Shown here in pieces: positions 49,001 through 60,762 of a DNA stretch of 64,000 bases. Numbering within the stretch: the stretch's first letter is position 1; each line of letters opens with the position of its first letter. This stretch comes from Acorus gramineus (lineage: Eukaryota > Streptophyta > Magnoliopsida > Acorales > Acoraceae). The notes below the pieces were generated by a model, which was not told the origin of the DNA, made no database searches, and worked only from the letters and a program-made list of their open reading frames with translations. The DNA lies in assembly GCA_030737835.1 (NCBI GenBank), contig CM060850.1:24159774-24223773 (forward strand), given 5' to 3'. Made by a program: the position numbers and the translations under genes.

Positions 49001-52000
49001 GGGTGCTAGAAGCTTCGTCAAACAACTAGATATGAAAATGAAACTTGGATGTGTCTCCTTTCAAACAATAGGTCCCTTTATAGACTCCAAACCTATTTCA
49101 AGTTGGTTGATAAAAATGATGCTTGCTATAACAGACTTGGAAGTTCGTTACAGTTGACAGCTAATAGTTGAAATTTCCAGAGCCGAAAGTTATCAATAAA
49201 GGTTCATCATTGATATAGTCAATCTGGATAAGATCTAGCCAAGTTAGTGACAAGGTTTGTTGGTCAATGATTAGACAATCTGATCCACAGGTTATAATAG
49301 TCCTAAATCCAATATCAAGTTGCTTAAGTCGGTAGGGTCCACGGCTTGAATCAGTGTTGAGTACTTTAAGCTATTCATCAGCCTGGATTGCATTTCCTTA
49401 TAATGGTGTCGCCTTCCATGCTACCTTCTCCTTTAGCCGAGCATGATGATTTGCAACATCCTCTCCAGATTAAATGGAGTTGTGCTAGAACTAATATCAT
49501 CTTTGCTTTCCAGAGAGCATCCATGAAAGGAAACAAGGTGCTTTACGTTGAAAAAGTCCATGGCCTAGATTGCGAGGGTAAATAGGGCCAAAGCGTTGTT
49601 GTTGATGTGCTCAAGGATCTTGAAGGTTTCATGCTTTCTCTTACTTAGATTTTCATATTCTCTAACAGGAGAGCAATCTTCTGGAACACCACCCGCACCA
49701 AGTCTCATGGTTAATGATGAGGAGATGCCGATGTAGATTGGTCTTTTCTGTGTACTCCTCAGTGAATTGTCAAAGTTCTCCTTCAAATATTTGCGGATGT
49801 AATACAAATAGTTCATAAGCTCTTCTACCTCCGCATGAGGCCACCTGGGTACTACCGTAGAAAGCATCTCTATGGGGCTTCTCATATTTTCACCACATAG
49901 GACATGGAATAAACAGAATCCAGTGGAGCGGTTGATAGTGTGATTGTAAGTGAACTCCACGTTGTAATGCCAATAATCTCATCCTTGAGATCACCATCAA
50001 TTAAGCATCACAATATTTTTACTAGGATTTTCAACCACCTCAATTTGTCCATCGGTCAGGAAGTGATATGCATTGCTATATTGGCGTTGTGGTAAGAGAC
50101 AATGAGCTCGGGTACACTGTGTAGTCAGTGTATCTATCTAAAGTACAAGTGTGCAATGGCGCTTCAAAGGGGTCATTTACTGAAACAACCCACACAAATA
50201 TGGAGTCGACCATGCTGGCTTCGTGGTATTCCAAGCATGAAGTCCATACTCACATTCCTATGGTTGCATTAGGATGGGGAGAGGGGTGTAAGCCGTACTT
50301 GGTAAAGCTCTTTAACTATCTTGCAGATGTGGTATCTTTCAGCAAAATAGTAAGACATAACACCACAGATTGTGCCAAAGGAAGATTGACAGCCAAAGCA
50401 TACGTCTTGTCCCTCCCAAAATGTCCTTCACCATGGAACTTTTTCATGATGCAGTGCCAGAATCCCCCTGGGGATACACAAGTGACTTCCCTTGACGAGG
50501 AAAACTCCCACAAGTGGATATTCATCCCTCTTTCGTGTCTTGACATCCTCAAGAACAAGTGCAAAGGCTGAGTTTGATGCGTAGAAGTCAGAGACCCATC
50601 ACAGTGGCCTCATTCTGCACTTGTTTGTTAGAGAAGTGGTGGAATTTGAACCCAGCCCTCACGGTTGCAAATAATGTTATCAACCATTGAGCTGTATGTC
50701 CAAGCACCATTCATTTTGTAGCTTAGAGCATCCGCAACCATGTTTTCAGCGGTCGGTATGTAGCAAATGACAAATGAGAATTCATGTAGGAACACCACCC
50801 ACTTTTTTTTTTTTTTAATATCGGAGAGACCCTCCATGGCTGACCTTACAGTCGAGCTGAAAAGGCTACCTCTACCTGTTTGCCTTAGTCCCATGGAAAA
50901 TACTTTCGAAACATCGCTAAAAACGTCCAATATGGGTCATTGTAAAGGATCTCAAAGAGTTTTTTGAAGTCAGGGAGGCAAGGACAAGAGCCTTTGTCGA
51001 CAACCTCGTGATTAGCAAAACCTCTCTTCCACCTTATTAGGGTTTCATGTGATGTTCCACTTGTTGAGAAGAACTATTTAAGGAGCCATTATAGTGGAAA
51101 GGTTGGGAACAAGCATCTAGTAGAAGGATGCAAACTCGAAAAAACTTCAGACCTGGTGGATGTTTGACGGAGATGATCAATCCCAGGAAGAGGAGATGCT
51201 CTACACTGAGAGCCATTTTTTCAGAGCCTCATACAGTTTGCAAGTATTCAAGGTGGGACTCGTGATCACAACTACAAATCATGGTGTTGTCAAAGTAGAC
51301 ACAACAAAACTTACTGAATGGATAAATAGCTAGAGTCCTTGATTTCTCATTCTCATGAATGCCTCTGAAACATTAGATAGCTCAAATGGCATCATTATCC
51401 ATTCATATCACCATTTTTGTGTTTTAGAAGCACAACAAACTCAGATTTTATGGTAACCTGATTGAAGATCCCACTATTTGGTCCCCCCCCCCACAAAAAA
51501 AAAAAAAAAAAAACAAAGCTTGCATTTACTCACAAGGGAATTTCAATCCAATCATATCCATAAACTTAAATGATATCCTACTTCCTTATTTCTTTCTTCA
51601 AGTTCCTTGATTGTCCATTTTCTCAACAAGAGAGAGAGGGAGAGAGAGAGAGGGAGAGAGAGTGAGAGAGAGAGAGAGATGTTTTTCGATTGTCCCTTTC
51701 ATATTGAACCTAATAATTTGTGGAAGAGGTCACCATCCACCTTACACTTTACAAGTCTCCCTAACCAGAAAGTCAAAAATTTATGAATATAGTAGGGGTT
51801 AGCAGAAAACCTATTAAATTCAAGTCTCTTCAGAGATATTAAAGTTCCCCGTGAATAATTTTAATTGAAATCTTCAACTGCATCATTACAAAAATTGATA
51901 ACAATCAGGGACAATAAAAAAGAAGGAACATGGGAGGTATCACTGTGATTTATTGACAGGAAAAAATTGTAAAACCATTACAAGGGTATGACTAGGATTT

Positions 52001-55000
52001 ATTAACAGAGAAATCTTCATATAACCATAACACATCCATCTTTCTATGTGAATAAAACACCTCTTCTAAGATTTAGAAGCTTCTATTTTTTCATGAAATG
52101 TGCATCATTGAAGCAGTAAGATTTTTCCTTTGAAGTGGTTGAGTAACAACAAAAGTAGATGACAGGTGTGTGTGTGTGTCTGCGTTTGTGTGTCTACATA
52201 TATATATATGCACCTATAGAGTTGGACATTTATGAAAATTTAAATCACACCTTCACAGATGGTGTAAGCAATCTGTATGCTGAAGCTATTGATGTTGCAG
52301 GTTTGCGTGACTCTTCGGGAGCTTCTTCACTTTCATCATACTCCGGGTCTCCATCTTCATCTTGTTTCTTATCTTCTGAACTTAAGATCAAAGGTTGCCT
52401 CAGACCATTTTCTAATCCTTCATTCTCTGTAGTTCCTGCTGTTAAAAAATGGTAAATAACACCACATTGAACATTTTCTCAAAAAAAATATATATTGAAC
52501 ATTCAATCATTTGAAAAGTCCACATCAATTATGGAAATTAGATAAAAAGGCACCTGAATCAATTGGAAAATTATTCTAAAGAGATTATCTTGCATACACA
52601 ATATAAGTATGGGTATTATTTGAATTAGTAATTGAAGTTCCTGCTCGCAATATTACAGATATAAAAATTCTATAGGAATCATGAAGTAGACGGTCGGATT
52701 GAAGGTCATGAACAGAAGACCTTAGCCTGATGATAGGGGAATAAAAGGAGAACCAGGAGTCAGACTCAATAGAAAATGAATAAGCAGAACTGCCTTAAAA
52801 GAATCTATAGATCATATTCAATATCGACATAATCAATTTGAAGCTGGAGTGATTTTTCTGATTAATTTAAGTTAAGAAGATATTGTCCACCATACTTTTA
52901 TAAGAAGATGGTCAAATATACAAAATGAAATTATTCATGAACATATGGTGTTAGAAGTGACTCACCAGCGTCAACTTCCTCAGGCACAACATGGTCCTCA
53001 GTCTCACGATGAGGCTCTTTAAACGAAATCCACACCCAAAGTAGATAGACAAGCCAAGCCAAAGACATGACCCAACCAGGTAGGGTAACTTGATTAAATG
53101 TCAATGCATAAATCTTGAAATTGGTTTGAAGTAAGCCAGCTAGGGCGGGACCACAAGCCATTCCAAGAGCACTGGCACTAACAAAAGCTGCAGAAGCCTG
53201 CATGCGTATTTTCAGAGGTACACAATCACTGATGTACCGCCGGTTAACAGCTCTTGCAGAACCTAATCTGTAGTAAATGACAGCTCAGTATATTAAATAT
53301 ATGTAGAATATCCACTTCTTGTTAAGAATTACTTTAAGCTAATAATAAAAATAATAATATTCAGTATAAAAAAAAAAAAGTGGTACATAGAAGAGAGACA
53401 TAAAAACTGTTGCCAACAAGATGTTGCAGCCTTTGACTTGAATGTCTAGAATAAAATTTTTCTTCGACTATACGGGCCCAAAAGGGCAAAAATCATGGTG
53501 CAGTCAATTAAATATAAGTTGGCGTTTCTTACAATGTCACTATAAAGTAAATAAGAGACGCTTCTAGAAATGTTGATTAAAGAGAAGGCAGTGATGACCA
53601 ATGGGACTTGGGAACCTTCAATATCAAGTGTTGCAATATCTAAAATACATGGCATGCAGTAAAGAAGAAGACATAAAGTTGAGACGAAATCCACAACCGG
53701 TCCTCATGCATGGATGGAAGTCTAACTATGCCAAGAATGGGAGGCAGACCTCTAATGTATGTCAAGGTCAAGAAAATGTTTACTTTGATAGCTTACTCTA
53801 TATGATGTTGTGGAAAGATTATAGGAAAATGATACATTCAGCCTTGTTTGCGGCCCCGTTTAAATCACGTAGTTAATGAAGTAGATTATTCTATAAAAAA
53901 ATGATGTACATACTCATACAAATTGAACGCATATTTTTTTACGTTCTTCATAATGAAGTATATACTGAGTTAGTAGATTATATATTGCATTAGGCAATTC
54001 CATACATTGTGTTAGTGACATGGAGAATCTAAAGGGGGCCAAAAAAGGACTGAGTTTCCGCTGCCTACTTGACCTTTTTTTAACAAGCAAGACCACCTCT
54101 CCTTTAGCTGTGACTCTGCCAAGAATGGGATTGGGGTTATGAACTCATAATCATGGAATCGAAACCAAGATACAAATTACAGTATCATGAGCACAATTTG
54201 CAAGCGCACTTGAAATTTAACCTTTTTTTTCAAAAATGGTCATCACGTGCCAACCGATTCATGATTGGCTCGTTCCATATACATAGGCACCTCAGGTGGG
54301 TAATTACAAACACAGATCTTTTGGTAGAGGCACAAAAGAAAAGTTCTCCCAGAAATAACATTACGGAGAATTGTATTTGTAAGAGGAAGAAAACACAACA
54401 GGAAACCTGCATTTTTTTCATAATTATGGCAGTACCACACAACTAGCATTAACTTCACAAGCAATAGTCAAAATTAATTAAAATCAGGTGATTGATGAAC
54501 ACGTCATCTACATCACATATAAATGAACTTATATGATTTGAATAGAACTATGGTAATAAACAAGATTAATTAATTTCAGATGATTGATGAACACATGCCT
54601 CATGCTTCATATATAGATGAATTGCTTACCCGCAGAACAAACGGCCAGCTATTAGAACTGTTAGTGAATCAAGATCATAAGCGAGTGCATACATGGTGTT
54701 CCCCAGTAGAAGCACAATACTGCTGAAAACAAGAGGTCTGAAGTATGATTTATTTGACCAAGCACTAAAATATATTGACGAGAACACCTGAGCAACAGCC
54801 ATCGACCCAATAATGACACCACAAACTGTTGCAGCAGCTCCAAGGCTTAGTGAGTAATCATCAGCTGTTGGGACAATGATATATGTGTTGACCATATAGA
54901 GGAAAGTGTTTGCCAAGTTCAAGACAAGAGACATAAAATGGTATCTTTCTTCCTCAGCTTGCTCCTCTTGTGGGGTCGGTATCTCTTCTGGTTGAATAAT

Positions 55001-58000
55001 AAGAGCATGTTGCCCTAAGAACCCAAGGAAATTTGTTGAGTGTGTTAGCCTGTCCACAGCTGCTTTTATAGTATCAATGACAGGGTCCTGCAATTTACAA
55101 GATAAGGGCATTAGTAAAAATAAAGCTCAGATTATAGCATTTGCAAACATTATATGATGGATATTTTAATTCAATCTAAACCCAGTTACGGGTTTGGAGA
55201 CAAACCCTCAAACCAAAGCATGCTTAATAAAAGTTTAAGAAATTCTAAGTCAAAGGTACAAGGAGAAATGACCTTAAAAGTAACAGATGGTTGGTCATAA
55301 ATTGATAAGTAGCTCCCCTGGCGATCTTGAATATCAGCAAGATTGCGAGATAAAGCCCCAACAACAGCCCCTATGCCCTGCATGGTACATTATAGTGGAG
55401 ACAAGAGCTTCTAAGTTGTATGTCTGACAATAAAGACATCCTCTCTCAAGTTTAAGATAGTTCTGGTGCTACTTGCATCAGGAATATAAAAAAGAAAATC
55501 TATATCGAAGCTCAATCATAAATAAGAACTTACCACGTGCTTGAACACTTGTTGTAACTGAGAATAAGGATGATTTGACCGACTAGACACATAATAATCT
55601 GTGAATCTATAGCCACAGCGTTTATCAAATTTCTTCAATATTTTCCTCAAACCAGTAGCATTTATCTCTACAAAGTGCAGAAGTTTCAAAAGATCTCGAC
55701 CAACTTCCCTATATGCCTCACGTAGTTCAGATATCTGAGATATATCTGGCTGCTCTTCTAGAGCTGCACGCTGCTCTCCTAATTTATCAATCCTGCCCGC
55801 AAGCACCCCTTGCTGTTCCAACACAAACAGAACAATCTTCTCGATCTGGAATAATGAACACATAATGGGTCAATAATTTAATTTGACAAATAACTCAAGA
55901 GAAAATAAAAAAGAATTCCAATTTACAGGAATGGTTCCAAAAATTTTCTTGGAGTCCCTTCTCAAAGTCTCAAACAATCCAGATTTGCCGATGTTGCAAG
56001 AAATTCAAGAAAATAAAACAGATATTTTGTGAAAAATAACAATCCTGATAAAAAAAAAATCCGACAAGCAAGAAATCTGTACTTTAGGAATGGCATAAAT
56101 AATAAACCTGTGATCTACTCATTTTATACAGATGTCAACTTCACAAACTATAAAAGATCCAACAATGCTAGCCTTCAATCCTGAGTTACTACAAGAAATA
56201 TCTGGCTTGATTTTGTCCTGCCATAATTCACTTATACAACATGATATTGTGGGATGTAGAATTTTAAACAGCGCATGACAACAGGACAATCTGCAAGTTA
56301 TATCTTTTATTTTCCTTTTTCATATTTGAGTTATCACTATCACCTCAGTAAATGAAGGCCTGTGGAGATAAAAATCCATGCCATTGCCATAGCACATTAC
56401 TTCATCTCAGTGAAGGACAGAATGCTAAGAACTTCTTGATTTCTAAGGAGTCTCACAGATGCATTAAATTTTGATAGTTATATAATATATAACTTCATAT
56501 GCCTAGATATTTTGTGAATGCATCCCCCAATCTCCCAAAAAAAAAAAAAAACCAATAAGGGAAACGGAAAAAGAGAGAGAGAGAGAGAGAAATGATAGAG
56601 GATAGAAAACCAATTCCACCAGTCAGACATGCTTATTTCGATGTATCCAGAAAGACTGTGTGCACATGTTTGTGTGTGAGGGAGAAATTTCAATCAAGTG
56701 TACCTGGGTATCTAGCATCCTTGAGAACTCCTTGAGGACATGGCGTCGATCTTGTCCACTTACTTGAATCTGCTGAGCATATTGTTTTACTTTCTTCTTC
56801 ATTAGCTTGTAATTCATATAGTACCTGGGAAAAAAAATAAATTGTAAACATTTGATAAGCTTTCATACACCTTGAAATTGAGGATAAATATTGAAAGGAT
56901 ATGATGCACGGAGAAACACTTGTGATAACTATACTAAAATTTCCCTCCTAGTGACTTCTGAAGCAAAGACAAATAATATAATAGAAAAATTGGAAAATCA
57001 ATGCCAATCGAACGGTTTGGTTCAGCTAAAAGAGAAAATTCTCAAACCTTCTAAAATAGTTGAGAGGACATAGGGAATAAAATGAACAACTGCTCCACAT
57101 GGGAGAGTTATTAATTCAATTGCTTGGGGCCCCATTTAATCATCGCACAATCAAACATGTAAAAATAATAGAAATAGAAATTAATCGGGTGGAGGTTTAT
57201 AGAGTCAGTCTAAAAAAGATTTCAAAGTACTTATGCTCCTTTGCACAGGGTATGATTTTAAAATATGGTTATTGAAATGATTATAATTGTGCAAAATTTG
57301 TTGTATCAATCTAGTAACAGAATCACAGTGTTCTGTAACTATACTGCAAGTTGTGAAAACAAACCCATATATTTCCTGGAATATTCAATGTGAACTATAA
57401 ATAAGCAAAATTAAGAATAGTACATAGAGTAAATTTCTTGTAATTTGTCATACACGTCCCAAGAACATCACTTTAGTCACAGTTGACTGGAAATCCTCAA
57501 AAAGATAATAACATGTTTGTGAATACACCTGATATATGCATTTGAATGGCATCAGTCATGATAAGATAAATTTTGTAAATGAAGTGTCATATCTGACGTC
57601 CCAGAGAAAAATTAAATTTATTGCAGTAAAGTATTTTACCTCTAGCTTTCAGGTAAAAATTCCAATTTTTCTATTATCTTATCCATTGTGTTGAAAATCA
57701 GGCTTTTTGAACGGTCAAGTTCATCTAAGGCATATTTCCAACAATCAAGCTGTTTTCTACTTGGACATTCACATGGTAATGAGATCCACACACACACTGT
57801 CGAATAAAAAATGATGTCAACAAACACGCATTGCTCTAAGACACTAATAGTGGCCAAATGAAAAATAGTAACAACAGTGCCAATGAATTGAAGAGGAAAT
57901 GTCATGTGACTTGCATGTCCTGGACAGCCATAAAATTTATAGAAATTTAGGTGAGAGGAAGAAACTTAGGGGCGGAATGGTATAGACTCTGGAGAAGAAA

Positions 58001-58616
58001 TTGTATTATGGTTTGTCATTATCAATTTACAAGTTCATTTCATTGATTTTGTAAAGGAGATATGGATGGAAAAAGAAACTGTCATGTTTTTCCATCAAAT
58101 GCCGCTTCAGTAGACCCAAAAATCTTTGATTTCCATCACCCAATATGATGGAGGGGGGCATCTGAATAGCCAATAACATAAAAGTAGCAAAATTTTACTC
58201 AATGAAGATAGAGCATCCTCAAAATTATCCTTGTAGAATAAGCAAAAGCTAAGCAGCAATCCAGATATCTTGTTTCCTCTGAGGCACAGTCATGAAGCTA
58301 TATCATGCAAGTTTTTAAAGTTTGAGCTCAGCCAGTCTTCCACAGTACTTTTTTCGCTGTAGATAATGTATCCAGGCAGTACATTCAAATATGGATGACT
58401 CAGATCTACACATGCTTCTGAGTATACTGTATGCACAGATTCATGTATAAAGGCATGTATGTCAACATGGATACATATATGCATGTGTGTATGTATCAGC
58501 TAAATCTCTTGACCCAAAAAAAGCAGTAATAAAGGAACACTGAAAGAACAACAACATACATACTTCTGCCATTCCGGAAACTGGCGTTCTTTGAGCTTCT
58601 TTCCGAAAGCAACCAT
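43020..58616 (-). CDS. PHT5: SPX-MFS vacuolar phosphate transporter (PHT5/VPT type)
   Basis: Moves inorganic phosphate into the vacuole; the cytosolic SPX domain senses inositol pyrophosphates. Ten coding exons, minus strand: 58616-58564, 56824-56704, 55845-55534, 55377-55273, 55087-54630, 53267-52966, 52438-52251, 46933-46743, 45477-45344, 43258-43020. The joined frame is 700 aa with all phases kept, the normal family length. Residues 1-140 are [35 protein letters not shown] (Tyr23, Lys27) and the Lys cluster KILKKFDKR at 126-134. The MFS part begins near 235 ([20 protein letters not shown]), with [16 protein letters not shown] and [15 protein letters not shown]. An acidic loop ([20 protein letters not shown]) splits the helices, and the end is [20 protein letters not shown]. 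Exon 7 has two acceptors 3 bp apart. Intron 7 (5.3 kb) holds transposons. A 772-bp intron lies in the 5'UTR. Confidence 0.95.
46005..46220. repeat. Copy of the high-copy short element in PHT5 intron 8
   Basis: It contains CCTCATCTAATGAGGTATAT, AAATATATACTCCAATGAAT and ACTTGTAGTATATATGC in family order. Confidence 0.5.
47786..48674. mobile_element. MULE-type foldback element in PHT5 intron 7
   Basis: The inverted arms are about 47786-48085 and 48378-48674, and look roughly 90% identical by eye. The terminal sequence GGGTGAATTGCCCAAATACC is identical on both ends. The 9-bp flanks TAAAAAATA (47777-47785) and TAAAGAATA (48675-48683) differ by one base. It is 889 bp with no transposase. As part of the PHT5 pre-mRNA it would fold into a hairpin of about 300 bp. 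Confidence 0.85.
49430..51480 (-). mobile_element. Decayed Ty3/gypsy pol in PHT5 intron 7
   Basis: The minus strand holds polyprotein pieces in correct order. Reverse transcriptase: [12 protein letters not shown], then VYFDNTM in place of the catalytic YFDD (about 51430-51250). RNase H/connection: [26 protein letters not shown] (about 50850-50710). Integrase zinc-binding: [15 protein letters not shown] (about 50490-50400). Integrase C-terminal: [20 protein letters not shown], then [11 protein letters not shown] and [11 protein letters not shown] (about 49960-49490). Frameshifts and stops are many, and the integrase catalytic core is not recognisable. I could not find paired LTRs. It is in the sense orientation of PHT5. 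Confidence 0.8.
51634..51680. repeat. (GA)n microsatellite
   Basis: Imperfect GA/GGGA tract inside PHT5 intron 7. Confidence 0.9.
53845..54055. repeat. Copy of the high-copy short element in PHT5 intron 5
   Basis: It contains TAATGAAGTAGATTATTC, ATGATGTACATACTCATACA, CATAATGAAGTATATACTGA and ATTATATATTGCATTAGG. It is a diverged member of the family. Confidence 0.45.
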
Positions 58617-59467
58617 CTTTCCGTGAATTTAGCGGACCTACAAAGTGTAAAAAGAACCAACAAAGAAAACAAAAGCAAAACTGTCTGTCAAGATCATCAT
58701 GGCTTCATAAAATTCCACCTATATAACAAAAGAAGATGTGCTAAAAATGAGGAGAACATCAGAATCAGATATCAAATATCAAAATTAAATTTTAACATAC
58801 CAAACATATGAGAATCATTCTCAGCTAGATTAAATTTCATTCATAAAAAGGAATTTCTGTAAAACAAATCCAATCTCCACCTCTCAAATTTCAAACCCCA
58901 CGAGTAATTCATTTTCACATGTGTAGATATTCACTGTTCCATCTATAATTTAAGTTCACCAACCACACTTACATCTAAGATCAGCTTCCTTCCTTCAACC
59001 ACAAAAAACTCGTCCACCAGATTTGATTCCAAAGATTCATCATTTCCACACCCGACATGTCTATCTCTGTTTTCCAACCACACTCATCACGAAAATCTAA
59101 GACTCGTTTGTCTCATTTCATCATTCCTCGCTCTCTTTATCCCAATCAATACACCACACCATGCTCCTTTCAATCATGTACAAAAAAACAAAATAATTGA
59201 AAGAAAGAAAGAAAAAAAAAACACTTCAAAATTCTGGATTCCCAATCATACGAGGCCAAGAATCGCTCGAGTTCTCCACATATAAAAGCCCCATTCATTT
59301 GCGAACAGAAAAAAAAAAAAAAATCCACGTCAACCATAAACACAAGACTTCATAATCCGAATCCGTAAAAATCCTTCAACAACACAAAAACAGAGACCGA
59401 AAGCATTACCTACAATGGAATCAAAACAACTCCGTCGTTGAAGACGCTCCGGTTCGGTCGAAACGAC

Positions 59468-59479
59468 TTAGATGATCAT
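59468..59479 (-). promoter_or_regulatory. Three-codon upstream ORF overlapping the miR827 site
   Basis: ATG ATC ATC TAA on the minus strand is the only ATG in the distal leader (59411-59660). All its bases lie inside the miR827 target. It could reduce initiation at the main ATG, or it may exist only because the target sequence contains GATGATCATC. Confidence 0.6.
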
Positions 59480-59488
59480 CAACAAACG
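59468..59488 (-). promoter_or_regulatory. miR827 target site in the PHT5 5'UTR
   Basis: The + strand reads TTAGATGATCATCAACAAAC plus G, so the PHT5 mRNA carries its complement. miR827 (remembered sequence UUAGAUGACCAUCAACAAAC plus U, Arabidopsis form) would pair at 19 of 21 positions, with a C:A mismatch at position 9 and a mismatch at position 21. miR827 is known to target the 5'UTR of PHT5/SPX-MFS transcripts in rice and most angiosperms. Position and strand both fit, so this is a target site and not a MIR827 gene. Confidence 0.85.
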
Positions 59489-59688
59489 ACAGAGACCGAA
59501 ACGGAAAACGCAATAAATCCTCTAAAAATCTTCACAAGAGCCGAAACTGAGTCGGCGGAGACGGAGAGAGAGAGAGATTAGGTTTCTGCGTTTCGGACCG
59601 ACACGAGAACGTATAGAGCGACACTGTGCACCGCCAACAATAACGGATCGCTTGGTTTCTGTGGAGTTTTTTTTCCTTGGGTACCGAT

Positions 59689-59696
59689 GTTTATAG
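59689..59696 (-). promoter_or_regulatory. TATA box of PHT5
   Basis: CTATAAAC on the minus strand, followed downstream by a T/C-poor, GA-rich leader. It predicts a start near 59660. A G run of more than ten lies just upstream (59696-59709). Confidence 0.55.
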
Positions 59697-59858
59697 GGGG
59701 GGGGGGGGGATGTTCTGAGCAGGAGCAGAGGAGAGAGAGAGGGGGGTGTGATTTTGATTTACGTACGTGTTTTTTTATTTTAATTTATTTATTTATTAAT
59801 GATTGATAAGGTGACAATGTTAAAATAATAAAATTTGGGGGATATATATATGCTTATG

Positions 59859-59866
59859 AATATTCG
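59859..59866. promoter_or_regulatory. P1BS-like (PHR1) box upstream of PHT5
   Basis: GAATATTC fits the palindromic consensus GNATATNC bound by PHR1, the phosphate-starvation regulator. It lies about 165 bp upstream of the TATA box. The motif also appears elsewhere in AT-rich DNA here (for example near 39603), so position and gene identity are the only support. Confidence 0.4.
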
Positions 59867-60051
59867 GGGACGACAGCGTTGGAAGTGGGGCCCATTTCTC
59901 TTATTTTGGAGGCTGGAAATGGATGGGGTCGTCTCTTCCGCCTGAACCGGGGGTTATCGTAACGTGGTGGGTGGTTCGTATCCTCCGCTTAAGCTTACAC
60001 TCGCTTTACTTCATGTGCGCCTCTCATCACACTTCTGTCTACGTATCGGTA

Positions 60052-60762
60052 TCTATATATATTACTAATATTATATAATAGAAAGTTCTCAAATTCATTC
60101 TTTCACATATAATATTTTTATTTTTTAATTTTACCTTTAGTTATTTATCAATTTTGGGTTTACGTTAAAGGTAAAAATGAAAAAAATATATATTTTAATA
60201 TTCCAAAGAAAAAAACAAAAAATCTATTAAATCTCAATATTTTTAATGGATTTTTTTTTGTATATATATCTCTAAAAAAATCACATTTTGATAAAATAAT
60301 CTACATGATTTGTTATTTTCAATAATACCTCTCAAAAGTGTTTAAATTGTATATGAGAACTGTTTTTTTACCCATTCGACAAATATTGATGGTTTTACCG
60401 TTTTAAATAGAGGATTTTATTTTTAATATATGTTTTAGTTACATTATAAGGCACTAAATTGATATTTGGAGGAGAGAAATTCGGTACAGTGGGAACCAGG
60501 TATAGTGGGAACCATGTGGGAGAGGGAGGTTTTATTTCTTGGGATTGACTGGCTTATATTGAATGTTATTTTTAAATTTTTTTGGTGGGCTGTTGTTAGG
60601 AATTATTTTATTATTTAAAGAATTCATTTAGATTAAAGGGTTTGATCATCAAATTATTTTATTTTATTTTTTTATTTTTAAGATTTTCTTATAAATTTAT
60701 TAACATATCACATTATTCATTAGGTTTATGTTTACGCGCGTCATGCGTGTAGGGGAGACTAG
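60052..60762 (+). mobile_element. Non-autonomous Helitron
   Basis: It begins TCTATATATATTACTAATAT directly after A and ends CTAG directly before T, the Helitron insertion rule. The 3' end carries a GC-rich hairpin (ACGC...GCGT, 60734-60748) 8-11 bases before CTAG. It is 711 bp, AT-rich, with no Rep/helicase. One further 3' end of the same family is seen at 40940. Confidence 0.7.

Larger units (their letters stand above)
58617..59660 (-). other. PHT5 5' untranslated region with one intron
   Basis: A donor (TGTAG then GTAATG) follows the exon base at 59410, and an acceptor (TTTGTAG then GTCCGC) precedes 58637. This gives a 772-bp leader intron (58638-59409) and leaves 21 bases of leader before the ATG at 58616. 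The distal leader is about 250 bases if transcription starts about 30 bases below the TATA box. Leader introns are common in this gene family. The transcription start is inferred. Confidence 0.65.

Noticed and set aside
49565-50930. Separate host genes within PHT5 intron 7
   Set aside because: All pieces match Ty3/gypsy pol in order and are broken by stops and frameshifts.
48684-51610. LTRs flanking the gypsy remnant
   Set aside because: I looked for paired direct repeats on both sides and saw none. A TATA-like motif near 48717 alone is not enough.
59468-59488. A MIR827 gene on the + strand
   Set aside because: The + strand looks like mature miR827, but no partner arm that could form a precursor hairpin was seen nearby. 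The site lies antisense in the leader of PHT5, the known target, so a target site explains it better.
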